Of a stretch of DNA of 64,000 nt, positions 1-7,518 are shown piece by piece. How positions within the stretch are numbered: the stretch's first letter is position 1; every line of letters begins with the position of its first letter. A program made the translations under genes and the position numbers. This DNA comes from Allobosea sp. WAO (GTDB lineage Bacteria; Pseudomonadota; Alphaproteobacteria; Rhizobiales; Beijerinckiaceae): assembly GCF_001509835.1 (NCBI RefSeq), contig NZ_JXTJ01000003.1:248001-312000 (forward strand), given 5' to 3'. A model generated the notes under the pieces. It worked only from the letters and a program-made list of their open reading frames with translations. It searched no databases and was not told the DNA's origin.

Positions 1-2217
1 GAACGATTTTCCCCCGCCGGACCTTTCACCAAAGGGCTTGCCGCCGAAGGATTTGCGGCCCGCCGGCTTGTCGCCCGCGGGTCTTTCGCGGAACGGGCGT
101 TCGGAGGTCGCCTCATCACCGCCCGCGCGCGGCGGGCGCTTGCCGCGCGGCGGACCCTCGGCCCAGTCGCCGCTGCTCTTCCAGGGGGATTCGCCGCTGC
201 GATCAGGGCCGAACGCCTCCTGCGGTGCCCGCGACGGACGCTCGCCGCGCGGCGCGCGCGGCTTCAGGCCGGCTTCGCGCGGCTCTTCCGCGGGGGCGGC
301 GGCGCGGACGCGCTCGACCTTGACCCGCCGGCCGCTCGGATCCTCGATCGCCTTGTCGCGCACGCGCACCACCTTACCGCTCGCCTCGCGGGCCTGGCGC
401 TCCTCCTTTGGGTCGGCGCCCCGGCGCGGCGCGGCGCGGCGCTCGCGCTGCGGCTCGGCGTCCTCGTCGCGCCAGACGGTGCGCTTCCACGGCTTGTCGC
501 TACGGTCGTCCTGCGAGGGCGTGCGCTGGACGAAAGGCATGCCGTCGGCGTCCTCGCGCGGGCGCCGGCGCGGCCGGTCGTCGCCGGCTGGAGCCCGGGG
601 GCGGGCAGGGCGCTCGCCCGCCGGCAGTTCGTCGCGGCGCGGCGCCTCGAAATCGACGCCGGCCTTGGCCATCAGCTCGGTGCCGAGCTGGTCCTTCAGT
701 ACCTTGGAGCGGATTTCGTCGGCCTCGCCCTCCGGCAGGTCGCCGAGCTGGAACGGGCCGAAGGAGATCCGGATCAGCCGGTTCACCTGCAGGCCGATAT
801 GCTCGAGCAGGTTCTTGACCTCGCGGTTCTTGCCCTCGCGCAGATCGACGATCAGCCAGGTGTTGGCGCCCTGCTCGCGCTCGAAGCGGGCGGTGACCGG
901 GCCGTAATTGACGCCGTCGATGGTGACGCCGTCCTTCAGCGTGTCGAGCCGCTCCTGCGTGACATGGCCGAAGGCACGCACGCGGTAGCGCCTGAGCCAG
1001 CCGGTCTCGGGCAGCTCCAGCATCCGCGCGAGGCCGCCATCATTGGTCAGCAGCAGCAGCCCTTCGGTGTTGATGTCGAGCCGGCCGATCGAGAGCACGC
1101 GCGGCAAATCCTCCGGCAGCGCGTCGAACACCGTCGGTCGCCCTTCGGGATCATGGTTCGTCGTCACCAGCCCACGCGGCTTGTGGTAGAGCCAGACCCG
1201 GGTGCGTTCGCGTGCCGGCAAGGGCTCGCCGTCGATCAGCACGACATCGGAAGGGCTGACATCCAGCGCCGGGCTCTCGATCACCTGGCCGTTCACCGTG
1301 ACGCGGCCCTCGGCGATGATCGCCTCGCAATCGCGGCGCGAGGCGACTCCGGCGCGCGCCATCACCTTGGCGATGCGCTCGGGCTCCAGAAGCGACGGAA
1401 GAATGGTCGGGCCGACTGCCTCGGCAATCGCGGCGGCGCTGCGATGGGCCCGGTCGGGCCGGCTATGGGTCGGGTTGCTGCCCCGCGGCGCATCGAAGCG
1501 CTTGCCGCCGGAGCGCGGTCCGCCGAAGCTGCGGCCCTCGCCGCCCCTGCCTTCGCCCGGCTTGCCGCCGAAGCGCTTCTCGCCAAAGCTCCGTTCGCCG
1601 AAGCTCTTGCCTGCCGGCCTTTCGCCGCGAGGCCGCTCGCCACCTTCGCGGGGCGGGCGCGGCGCGCCGTCGCGGTCGGGGCGCTCGAAGCGGGTGGGTC
1701 TTTCGCTGCGCGGCCTGTCGCCCTCGCGGGGTGGCCGGTTCGCGAAGCGGTCCTCGCTACCGCGCTCGCGGAACGGCCGCTCGCCGCCTTCGCGGGGCGG
1801 GCGTGATCCGGCATCGCGGCCGGGCCGCTCGAAACGAGCCGGCCTGTCGCCGCGGGGCCTGTCGCCCTCACGCGGCGGACGGCTGGAGAAGCGCTCCTCG
1901 CCGCTGCGCTCGCGGAAGGGGCGCTCGCCGCCCTCGCGGGCCGGGCGCTCGCCGCTCGGGCGCTCGCGGAACGGCTTCTTCTCGAAGGGCTTTTTCTCGA
2001 AGCGCTTGGCCGGGCGTTCGCCCTCGAAGCGACGCTCGGCACCTTCGGCGGGAGCGCGCCGCGGGCGCTCATCGCCTTCGCGCGAACGGAAGGGCGGCTT
2101 GCCCGCGCCGCGGCCTTGAGGCCTGCCGCCGCGCGGGCCGCCATCGCGTCCACCGCCGTGGCCACCGCTTCCGCCCTTGCGCGGGCCGCGGTTTTTCTGG
2201 TTGTTGTCGTCGCTCAT
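1..2217 (-). CDS. rluB: 23S rRNA pseudouridine synthase, RsuA/RluB family (3' end outside window)
   Basis: The gene isomerises uridine to pseudouridine in large-subunit rRNA. An S4 RNA-binding domain lies at about residues 270-318 (ERIAKVMARAGVASRRDCE). The synthase domain follows, with the family motif GRLDINTEGLLLLTNDG near residue 380 carrying the catalytic Asp. About 250 residues before S4 and more than 200 after the catalytic domain are Arg/Gly/Glu/Pro-rich low complexity (repeated RPPREGGERP), including a 48-residue tandem duplication. The start is the ATG at 2217 (MSDDNNQKNRG). 739 codons are visible and no stop is reached before base 1. Family members are usually about 250-300 residues without such arms. 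RluB rather than another RsuA-family name is an inference. Confidence 0.9.
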   Translation of the reverse strand, partial: MSDDNNQKNRGPRKGGSGGHGGGRDGGPRGGRPQGRGAGKPPFRSREGDERPRRAPAEGAERRFEGERPAKRFEKKPFEKKPFRERPSGERPAREGGERPFRERSGEERFSSRPPREGDRPRGDRPARFERPGRDAGSRPPREGGERPFRERGSEDRFANRPPREGDRPRSERPTRFERPDRDGAPRPPREGGERPRGERPAGKSFGERSFGEKRFGGKPGEGRGGEGRSFGGPRSGGKRFDAPRGSNPTHSRPDRAHRSAAAIAEAVGPTILPSLLEPERIAKVMARAGVASRRDCEAIIAEGRVTVNGQVIESPALDVSPSDVVLIDGEPLPARERTRVWLYHKPRGLVTTNHDPEGRPTVFDALPEDLPRVLSIGRLDINTEGLLLLTNDGGLARMLELPETGWLRRYRVRAFGHVTQERLDTLKDGVTIDGVNYGPVTARFEREQGANTWLIVDLREGKNREVKNLLEHIGLQVNRLIRISFGPFQLGDLPEGEADEIRSKVLKDQLGTELMAKAGVDFEAPRRDELPAGERPARPRAPAGDDRPRRRPREDADGMPFVQRTPSQDDRSDKPWKRTVWRDEDAEPQRERRAAPRRGADPKEERQAREASGKVVRVRDKAIEDPSGRRVKVERVRAAAPAEEPREAGLKPRAPRGERPSRAPQEAFGPDRSGESPWKSSGDWAEGPPRGKRPPRAGGDEATSERPFRERPAGDKPAGRKSFGGKPFGERSGGGKSF
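1634..1960. repeat. 144-bp tandem repeat inside rluB
   Basis: Two adjacent copies, about 1634-1777 and 1778-1921, and the start of a third at 1922 share a period of exactly 144 bp. They encode 48-residue units that begin FRER and end REGGERP. The unit length is a multiple of three, so the reading frame is kept. Copies differ at scattered positions, so the duplication is not brand new. Confidence 0.85.
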
Positions 2218-2355
2218 AATGGCTCCAAGAGCAGTCTCGTCGTCGGCCGCGATGGGGTTCGCAGGGGCCGCGAGGCAAGCCGTCTCCAAATTGGTCGTAG
2301 CCGGCGCTTGTAGCAGGGCCGGCGGCGCGCCGCGAGCGGCAATGATGAGGGTTCG

Positions 2356-2871
2356 ATGACATCTGTCGACGCAGGGCGCATCGAGCCCATGTCCCAGACG
2401 CCCATGTCCGAGACGCCCGACGCTGGGACGTCCGCCGCGCCGATGGCGCTTGCGATGGCGCAGGCGCGCGCCGCGGCCCTGCGCGGCGAGGTTCCGGTGG
2501 GTGCGGTCGTCGTGCGGGATGGAAAGGTGCTCGCCAGCGCCGGCAACCGTACGCTGGAGCTGAAGGATCCGAGCGCCCATGCCGAGATGCTGGCGATCCG
2601 CATCGCCTGCCAGGTGATCGGCTCCGAGCGGCTGATCGATTGCGACCTCTACGTCACGCTCGAACCCTGCCCGATGTGCGCGGCGGCGATCTCCTTCGCC
2701 CGTCTCCGCCGGCTCTATTTCGGCGCCTATGATCCCAAGGGCGGCGCGGTCGAGAGTGGCGTCCGGCTTTATGCCAGCCCGACCTGCCACCATGCACCAG
2801 AGGTCTATGGCGGGCTGAGCGAAAGCGAGGCCGCGGCCCTGCTGCGCGATTTCTTCAAGGAGCGACGTTGA
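2356..2871 (+). CDS. tadA: tRNA-specific adenosine deaminase TadA
   Basis: TadA deaminates A34 to inosine in the tRNA anticodon, allowing one tRNA to read several codons. The cytidine-deaminase fold shows its zinc ligands and proton shuttle: HAE at residues 75-77 and PCPMC at 104-108. At 171 residues it is slightly longer than usual because of a Met/Thr/Pro-rich N terminus; ATGs at 2389 and 2404 are alternative starts and would give a more typical length. It is divergent from rluB. Its stop overlaps the next start (TGATG), so the acetyltransferase is probably co-translated. Confidence 0.95.
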   Translation: MTSVDAGRIEPMSQTPMSETPDAGTSAAPMALAMAQARAAALRGEVPVGAVVVRDGKVLASAGNRTLELKDPSAHAEMLAIRIACQVIGSERLIDCDLYVTLEPCPMCAAAISFARLRRLYFGAYDPKGGAVESGVRLYASPTCHHAPEVYGGLSESEAAALLRDFFKERR

Positions 2872-3389
2872 TGCCGGGGGGTGGCGAGGCGGTCGACATC
2901 CGCGCTGCGACGGCTGCCGACCATGACGCCATCGCCGCGCTCAACCGCGCCGCCTTCGGCAGTGATGAGGAGGTCGGCATCATTCAGCGCCTGCGGGGCG
3001 ACGATCTCGTCGCCGTCGAACTGGTCGCAGTTCGGGCCGGGGCGATCATCGGCCATATCCTGTTGAGCGCGTTGCCCACGACCATGGACGGTCGCCCGGT
3101 CAGCGCGCTGGCCCTGGCACCGATGGCCGTCCTGCCCGGCCGGCAAGGCAAGGGCATCGGCGGGCGCCTCATCGAGGCGGCCTTGAACGAGGCGCGCCGC
3201 CTCGGATACGCGGCGGTGATTGTCCTCGGCCATCCCGACTACTATCCGCGCTTCGGCTTCTCAGCGGCGTTGGCGCGCAAGCTGGCTGCGCCCTTCTCAG
3301 GCGAGGCCTTCATGGCGCTTGAACTTGTGCCGGGAGCGCTGGCGGGGCAAGCGGGAACCGTGGCCTATCCGCCGGCCTTCGGGTTGTGA
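2871..3389 (+). CDS. GNAT family N-acetyltransferase
   Basis: This 172-residue protein has the GNAT fold: an N-terminal strand-helix (IRAATAADHDAIAALNRAAF), then the acetyl-CoA pyrophosphate loop in GRQGKGIGGRLI (Q/RxxGxG/A). The later segment VLGHPDYYPRFGF is typical of the YhbS-like subgroup. The substrate cannot be told from sequence. The ATG at 2871 shares one base with the tadA stop; a TTG at 2868 is the only nearby alternative. The pair with tadA looks like one transcription unit. Confidence 0.88.
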   Translation: MPGGGEAVDIRAATAADHDAIAALNRAAFGSDEEVGIIQRLRGDDLVAVELVAVRAGAIIGHILLSALPTTMDGRPVSALALAPMAVLPGRQGKGIGGRLIEAALNEARRLGYAAVIVLGHPDYYPRFGFSAALARKLAAPFSGEAFMALELVPGALAGQAGTVAYPPAFGL

Positions 3390-3445
3390 GAGGTGCGTCT
3401 CGGGATGTCTTTTCGACCGGGCGGGCCGCCCTGCAGGATGCTTCG

Positions 3446-4051
3446 ATGAATTCGGGGGAAGAGCCGGATCAGGAGGCATGGGATGCCTGGCATCCGTCCG
3501 AGCTGGCACGCCGGCTGGCAGATGTCTCGCTGCCCTGGTGCGTTGTCGGCGGCTGGGCGCTGGATCTCTGGCTGGGATATCAGACCCGCGAGCATGAGGA
3601 TCTCGAATTCACGATCCTGCGCGGCGACTTCCGCAGGTTCCGACAGGCTCTGCGCGGCATGGCGTTCTATACGGCTGATAGCGGCATCGTTGCGTACCTG
3701 CCCGACCATCAGGAGCCGGCGGTCTCGATCTGGCAGGTCTGGTGCCAGGATGTGGTCGCGCAGAGCTGGCGCGCCGACATGATGATCGAGCCGGGGACGC
3801 CGGAAATCTGGGCCTACAAGCGCGATCCCGGCCTCGTTCGTTCACGCGCCGAGATGGTCGAGACCACGGTCGACGGCGTGCCTTACCTGAAACCTGCGGG
3901 CGTACTGCTGTTCAAGGCGAAGCATCGCAGGCCAAAGGACGAAGCCGACTTCCAGAACGCATTACCGAAGCTGCCGGCGCGCGAGCGGTCCTGGCTGAAG
4001 AAGAGCCTCGCAGCGACGTATCCCGGCCATGACTGGATCGGAATGCTGTAG
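3446..4051 (+). CDS. Nucleotidyltransferase-fold protein, aminoglycoside adenylyltransferase-like
   Basis: The N-terminal motif CVVGGWALDLWLGYQTREHEDLEF matches the GGW-x(n)-R-x-H-x-D pattern of ANT(2'')/LinA-like nucleotidyltransferases, with D and E as likely metal ligands. Known relatives modify aminoglycosides or lincosamides, but many chromosomal homologues have no shown drug substrate, so a resistance role is not claimed. The start at 3446 is preferred because of a GCAGGA site about 8 bases upstream. A GTG at 3386 overlapping the previous stop would add 20 residues. The product is 201 residues, and the gene follows the GNAT gene closely. Confidence 0.75.
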   Translation: MNSGEEPDQEAWDAWHPSELARRLADVSLPWCVVGGWALDLWLGYQTREHEDLEFTILRGDFRRFRQALRGMAFYTADSGIVAYLPDHQEPAVSIWQVWCQDVVAQSWRADMMIEPGTPEIWAYKRDPGLVRSRAEMVETTVDGVPYLKPAGVLLFKAKHRRPKDEADFQNALPKLPARERSWLKKSLAATYPGHDWIGML

Positions 4052-4070
4052 GCCATGGCTTTCACGGGCT

Positions 4071-4811
4071 TCAGCCCATCGTCCGCAGCACCAGATAGCA
4101 TCCCAGCGCCAGCAGCCCGGCGAAGAAGCAGAGCTTGAAGGTCGCGGCCGAGATGCGCTGCCGGATCGCCTGACCGACGCCCATGCCAGCCAGCGCCGGC
4201 AGCAGCGCCAGCAGCGAGGCGCCGGCGATGGTCCAGTCGAGCGCGCCGGCGCCGACGAGCCCGAAGGCGAGTGCGACCGTCGAGACGATGAAGGAGAGGC
4301 CCAGCGCCTGCACCAGCTCCTCCTTCTCGAAGCCGAGCGCCTGTAGATAGGGCACCGCCGGGAGCACGAAGACGCCGGTCGCTGCTGTGGAGACGCCCGT
4401 CAGCACGCCGACGACCGGTCCGAGCCAGCCTTCGTGAGCGGCCGGCACGCGCAGCTTCGCGGCCTTTAGCCCGACCAACGCATAGAGGACGAGCGCGATG
4501 CCGAGCCAGAGCGTCGCCGAGCCGTCCTTGGCCTTTTCCAGCAGGCCGGCCCCCGCCCATGTGCCGAGGCAGGTGCCGGCCAACATCGGCCAGAGCCGAA
4601 GCGCGATCGCCTTGAATTTCGGGCCGGAGAGCTGCCAGCTATTGGTCACCAGATTGGGGATCACCAGCAGCGCCGCCGCCTGCGCCGGCGCCATCACCAC
4701 GCCGAGAATGCCGACCGCGATAGTCGGCAGGCCGAGCCCGATCACGCCCTTGACGAAGCCGGCGACCACGAAGGTCGCGGCGATGAAGAGAAACAGCGTC
4801 GTCTGGTCCAT
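4071..4811 (-). CDS. TauE/SafE family membrane permease
   Basis: This is a 246-residue integral membrane protein with about seven or eight hydrophobic segments. Repeated Gly-rich helices (FVVAGFVKGVIGLGLPTIAVG and VGVLTGVSTAATGVFVLPAVPYLQ) are typical of the TauE/SafE fold, which exports sulfite or small organosulfonates or organic acids. The cargo here is unknown. It is transcribed divergently from the ArsR-type gene at 4966 with a perfect palindrome between them, so that regulator probably controls it. Confidence 0.88.
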   Translation of the reverse strand: MDQTTLFLFIAATFVVAGFVKGVIGLGLPTIAVGILGVVMAPAQAAALLVIPNLVTNSWQLSGPKFKAIALRLWPMLAGTCLGTWAGAGLLEKAKDGSATLWLGIALVLYALVGLKAAKLRVPAAHEGWLGPVVGVLTGVSTAATGVFVLPAVPYLQALGFEKEELVQALGLSFIVSTVALAFGLVGAGALDWTIAGASLLALLPALAGMGVGQAIRQRISAATFKLCFFAGLLALGCYLVLRTMG

Positions 4812-4881
4812 GATGCGGCCGGGCCTGTCAGTCGGTTGCCATTGACCGCTTGTGGCAGTCCGGCGGCTCGCTGTCGCGCCC

Positions 4882-4909
4882 CGACACTACGGTCGTGGCC
4901 GTAGTGTCG
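4882..4909. promoter_or_regulatory. Perfect 11-bp inverted repeat, likely ArsR-type operator
   Basis: CGACACTACGG (4882-4892) and CCGTAGTGTCG (4899-4909) are exact reverse complements separated by 6 bases. The element sits 70 bp upstream of the permease start (4811, minus) and 57 bp upstream of the regulator start (4966, plus). Position and symmetry fit a dimeric winged-helix repressor site; binding is inferred. Confidence 0.7.
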
Positions 4910-4965
4910 CTGCTTGCCTGCTGTGCCGTGCGGGTGATGATGTGCGAGCAATTGGAGGCTCGGCC

Positions 4966-5712
4966 ATGGCCATGAACGGACCTTATCTCGCCGAGATCGC
5001 GCATCTAATCGGCGATCCCGCGCGCGCCAACATGCTGCACGCGCTGATGGATGGCCGTGCGCTCACCGCCAAGGAACTCGCCTTCCTTGCAGGCGTCGCG
5101 CCGCAGACGGCGAGCGGCCATCTTGCCAAGCTGCTGCAGGGCGGATTGCTCGGCGTCGCCGTGCAGGGGCGCCACCGCTATTACCGTCTCGCCGGGCCGG
5201 ATGTCGCCGCAACCCTGGAGGGGTTGATGGTGCTCTCCAGTGGCCAGCCGACCAGCCGGCGCCTGCCTTCGCGCGTCGGGGCCGATCTCGCCGAGGCACG
5301 TACCTGCTATGACCATTTCGCCGGCCGGCTCGGCATCGCCATCCATGATGCGCTGGTCGAGGGCGGGCATCTCTCGGTTTCGGAAGGCGGCTATGGCCTG
5401 ACCCGTTCCGGCGTCGCGATCTTCGCCGGGCTCGGTATCGATCTCGCTGCCGCGCAGAAGAGCCGGCGCGCGCCGCTGCGGCCCTGCCTCGACTGGAGCG
5501 AGCGCCGCCCGCATCTTGCCGGCTCGCTCGCGGCCGCGCTCGCCTGTCGCTGCTTCGAGGCCGGCTGGGTCCGGCGGATCAAGGACAGCCGCGCCGTGCA
5601 GCTGACCGATACGGGCCGAGAGGCGCTGGAGGCGGGTCTGCCCGGCTTCCGTTGCGATGCGCCGGAGCAGCCTAAGCCCGTTGTTCGAGCGCCTGCGACA
5701 GCTTCCGCTTGA
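4966..5712 (+). CDS. ArsR-family winged-helix transcriptional regulator
   Basis: Residues about 5-80 form an ArsR-type winged helix (LTAKELAFLAGVAPQTASGHLAKL, then the wing VQGRHRYYRLAG). A C-terminal extension of about 150 residues follows, where a second helix-rich region ends in RRIKDSRAVQLTDTGREALEAG. The 248-residue length is more than twice that of a classic ArsR, as in long soil-bacterial members. The start at 4966 is chosen for GGAGG at 4954-4958; the open frame extends further upstream across the palindrome. The 3' end overlaps the patatin gene tail-to-tail by 41 bp. No obvious metal-binding Cys cluster is seen. Confidence 0.87.
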   Translation: MAMNGPYLAEIAHLIGDPARANMLHALMDGRALTAKELAFLAGVAPQTASGHLAKLLQGGLLGVAVQGRHRYYRLAGPDVAATLEGLMVLSSGQPTSRRLPSRVGADLAEARTCYDHFAGRLGIAIHDALVEGGHLSVSEGGYGLTRSGVAIFAGLGIDLAAAQKSRRAPLRPCLDWSERRPHLAGSLAAALACRCFEAGWVRRIKDSRAVQLTDTGREALEAGLPGFRCDAPEQPKPVVRAPATASA

Positions 5713-6532
5713 CCTCCTCCTTCACCGGCGCGGCGGCGTCGAGGATCGCCTGCGTCTTGAAGAAGTCGAGCGCGCCGAAGCCGTCGCCGCCGGCGCGGAT
5801 CAGGATGTCGGGCGGCTGGCGCTCGACCATGCGCTGGACGAGGGCACGGGTCAGGATCTGCGAGACGCCGACGAGGGCTTCGAGCGGCTCTGGCACGCGG
5901 CTGTCGCTAACCATGGCCGGGGCGCTGGTATCGATGGCGAGCACGATGCGATGCGGGGCGAGCAGCCGGTCATAGGGCAGGGGATTGATCGCTCCGCCAT
6001 CGATCAGCACCCGCCCGCCGATCGTCACCGGCCGGATCAACCCGGGGATCGCCAGCGATGCGGCGACCGCTGGGGTCAGCGGGCCATTACCGAGCACGAC
6101 CTCCTCATGTAGGTGGTAATCGGTCGCGACCGAGAGGAAGGGGATGCCGAGCTCCTCGAAGCGGTCCGGCACCTTTTCTGGCCAGAACAGGTCGAGCAGG
6201 CGCTCGCCATCGAGCAGTACCGGATTGCCGAAGCCGCGCCAGAGATCGGCGAACTTGCCGACCCGGGCGTCGAGCAGCCGGGTGACCACCTTTGCGCGGT
6301 CGCGGAAGGTCTTCTCGACATGCTCGCGCAACTCGCCGCCGGCGAGACCCGCGGCATAGGCGGCGCCGATGATCGCACCCATCGAGGAGCCGGCGATCAA
6401 AGCGGGCCTGATCCCGAGCTCGTCGAGCGCTTCGAGTACGGGAATATGGCTGAGCCCGCGCGCCCCGCCGGAGCCGAGCACGAGGACGAGCTCCGGCGGG
6501 CTCGCCGGGGCGGGAGAAGGCGAGGCGGTCAT
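5672..6532 (-). CDS. Patatin-like phospholipase (RssA/YchK type)
   Basis: This is a 286-residue lipid acyl hydrolase of the patatin fold. The oxyanion loop is GSGGARG at residues 20-26, the nucleophile is Ser50 in GSSMG (48-52), and the catalytic Asp is D178 in DGG (178-180), giving a complete Ser-Asp dyad. No signal peptide is evident, so it is probably cytoplasmic or membrane-associated. The start at 6532 overlaps the stop of the upstream hydrolase by 4 bases (ATGA), so the two are translationally coupled. A longer open frame upstream is only read-through of the hydrolase region. Confidence 0.92.
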   Translation of the reverse strand: MTASPSPAPASPPELVLVLGSGGARGLSHIPVLEALDELGIRPALIAGSSMGAIIGAAYAAGLAGGELREHVEKTFRDRAKVVTRLLDARVGKFADLWRGFGNPVLLDGERLLDLFWPEKVPDRFEELGIPFLSVATDYHLHEEVVLGNGPLTPAVAASLAIPGLIRPVTIGGRVLIDGGAINPLPYDRLLAPHRIVLAIDTSAPAMVSDSRVPEPLEALVGVSQILTRALVQRMVERQPPDILIRAGGDGFGALDFFKTQAILDAAAPVKEEVKRKLSQALEQRA

Positions 6533-7443
6533 GCCGCGGGCCGGGCCAGGAACGGCTTCAGGGCAGCCAGGGTCGCCTGCGGGTTTTCCTCGGGCAGGAA
6601 GTGGCCGCTGGCGATGGCCTGGCCCTCGGCCTGGGGCGCGAAGGTCTGCCGCCAGATCTCGAGCGGGCTTGCGCCCTTGGCCGGAATGCCGCCATCGCCC
6701 CACAGCGCCAGAACCGGGCAGAGAATCCGCTTGCCGGCCGCAAGGTCGGCCTTGTCCTGGGCGAGATCGGTGGTGGCGCCGGCGCGGTAATCCTCGCAGG
6801 CGGCGTGGATGCGCGAGGGATCGTTGAACGACTCCGTATAGGAGGCGAGCGCCAGCGGATGGAAGGCTTTCAGCTCCTTGGCCCGCGTCCAGCTCGCGAT
6901 CGTATGGTCGAGCCAGCCGGCAGGATCGCCCTTGATCAGGTTTTCCGGAACCGGCTCGGGCTGCGCCAGGAAGGTCCAGTGATAGACCTGCATGGCGCGC
7001 GCGGCGTTCATGCCCTCCCACATCGAGAGCGTCGGCAGGATGTCGAGCAAAGCGAGCCGCTCGACCCGGCCGGGATGGTCGAGCGCCAGGCGATAGGCGA
7101 CGCGCGCGCCGCGATCATGGCCGACGACCGCGCAGCGGACATGGCCGAGCGCGTCCATGACAGCGACGATGTCCTCGCCCATCCCGCGCTTGCTGTAGGT
7201 CTGCTGGCCGCCATCGCCATGCGGGGCGGCCGACCAGCCATAGCCGCGCAGGTCCGGGCAGATCACGGTGTGGCTCTTCGCCAGTTCCGGCGCGATCGCG
7301 TGCCATTCGGCATGGGTCTGCGGGAAGCCGTGGATCAGCACCAGCGGCGGGCCTTCGCCGCCGACGCGGACGAAGATCTTGCCGACCGGGCCGTTGATCC
7401 AGTGCGAGGTGAAGCCGGGGAAGAGCGAGTCGATATTGGTCAT
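6529..7443 (-). CDS. Alpha/beta hydrolase, probable fluoroacetate (haloacetate) dehalogenase
   Basis: This 304-residue alpha/beta hydrolase has an Asp nucleophile. From my memory of the Rhodopseudomonas palustris fluoroacetate dehalogenase, every active-site residue is present at nearly the same number: D110 (GHDRG), R111, R114, D134, the halide-pocket residues H155, W156, W185 and Y219, and H281 (280 there). HGFPQT and DLRGYG are also present. It would hydrolyse the C-F or C-Cl bond of haloacetate to give glycolate. Close relatives acting on other esters or epoxides exist, so the substrate needs a test. It is the first gene of a unit with the patatin gene. Confidence 0.85.
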   Translation of the reverse strand: MTNIDSLFPGFTSHWINGPVGKIFVRVGGEGPPLVLIHGFPQTHAEWHAIAPELAKSHTVICPDLRGYGWSAAPHGDGGQQTYSKRGMGEDIVAVMDALGHVRCAVVGHDRGARVAYRLALDHPGRVERLALLDILPTLSMWEGMNAARAMQVYHWTFLAQPEPVPENLIKGDPAGWLDHTIASWTRAKELKAFHPLALASYTESFNDPSRIHAACEDYRAGATTDLAQDKADLAAGKRILCPVLALWGDGGIPAKGASPLEIWRQTFAPQAEGQAIASGHFLPEENPQATLAALKPFLARPAA

Positions 7444-7518
7444 GGCGCGTCCTCCGCAGGCCCGGCAGCCGAGAGCATTCGGCCGTCACAGCCTATCTAG
7501 GCCGCGTACCCGGTTCTG

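Noticed and set aside
799..1806. 335-codon plus-strand open frame
   Set aside because: It is antisense to the S4 and catalytic region of rluB, which shows clear family motifs on the minus strand; high GC makes such shadow frames common.
3446..4051. Calling the nucleotidyltransferase an antibiotic resistance gene
   Set aside because: Only the fold and metal motif are visible; it sits in core-genome context without mobile elements, and such chromosomal homologues often do not act on drugs.
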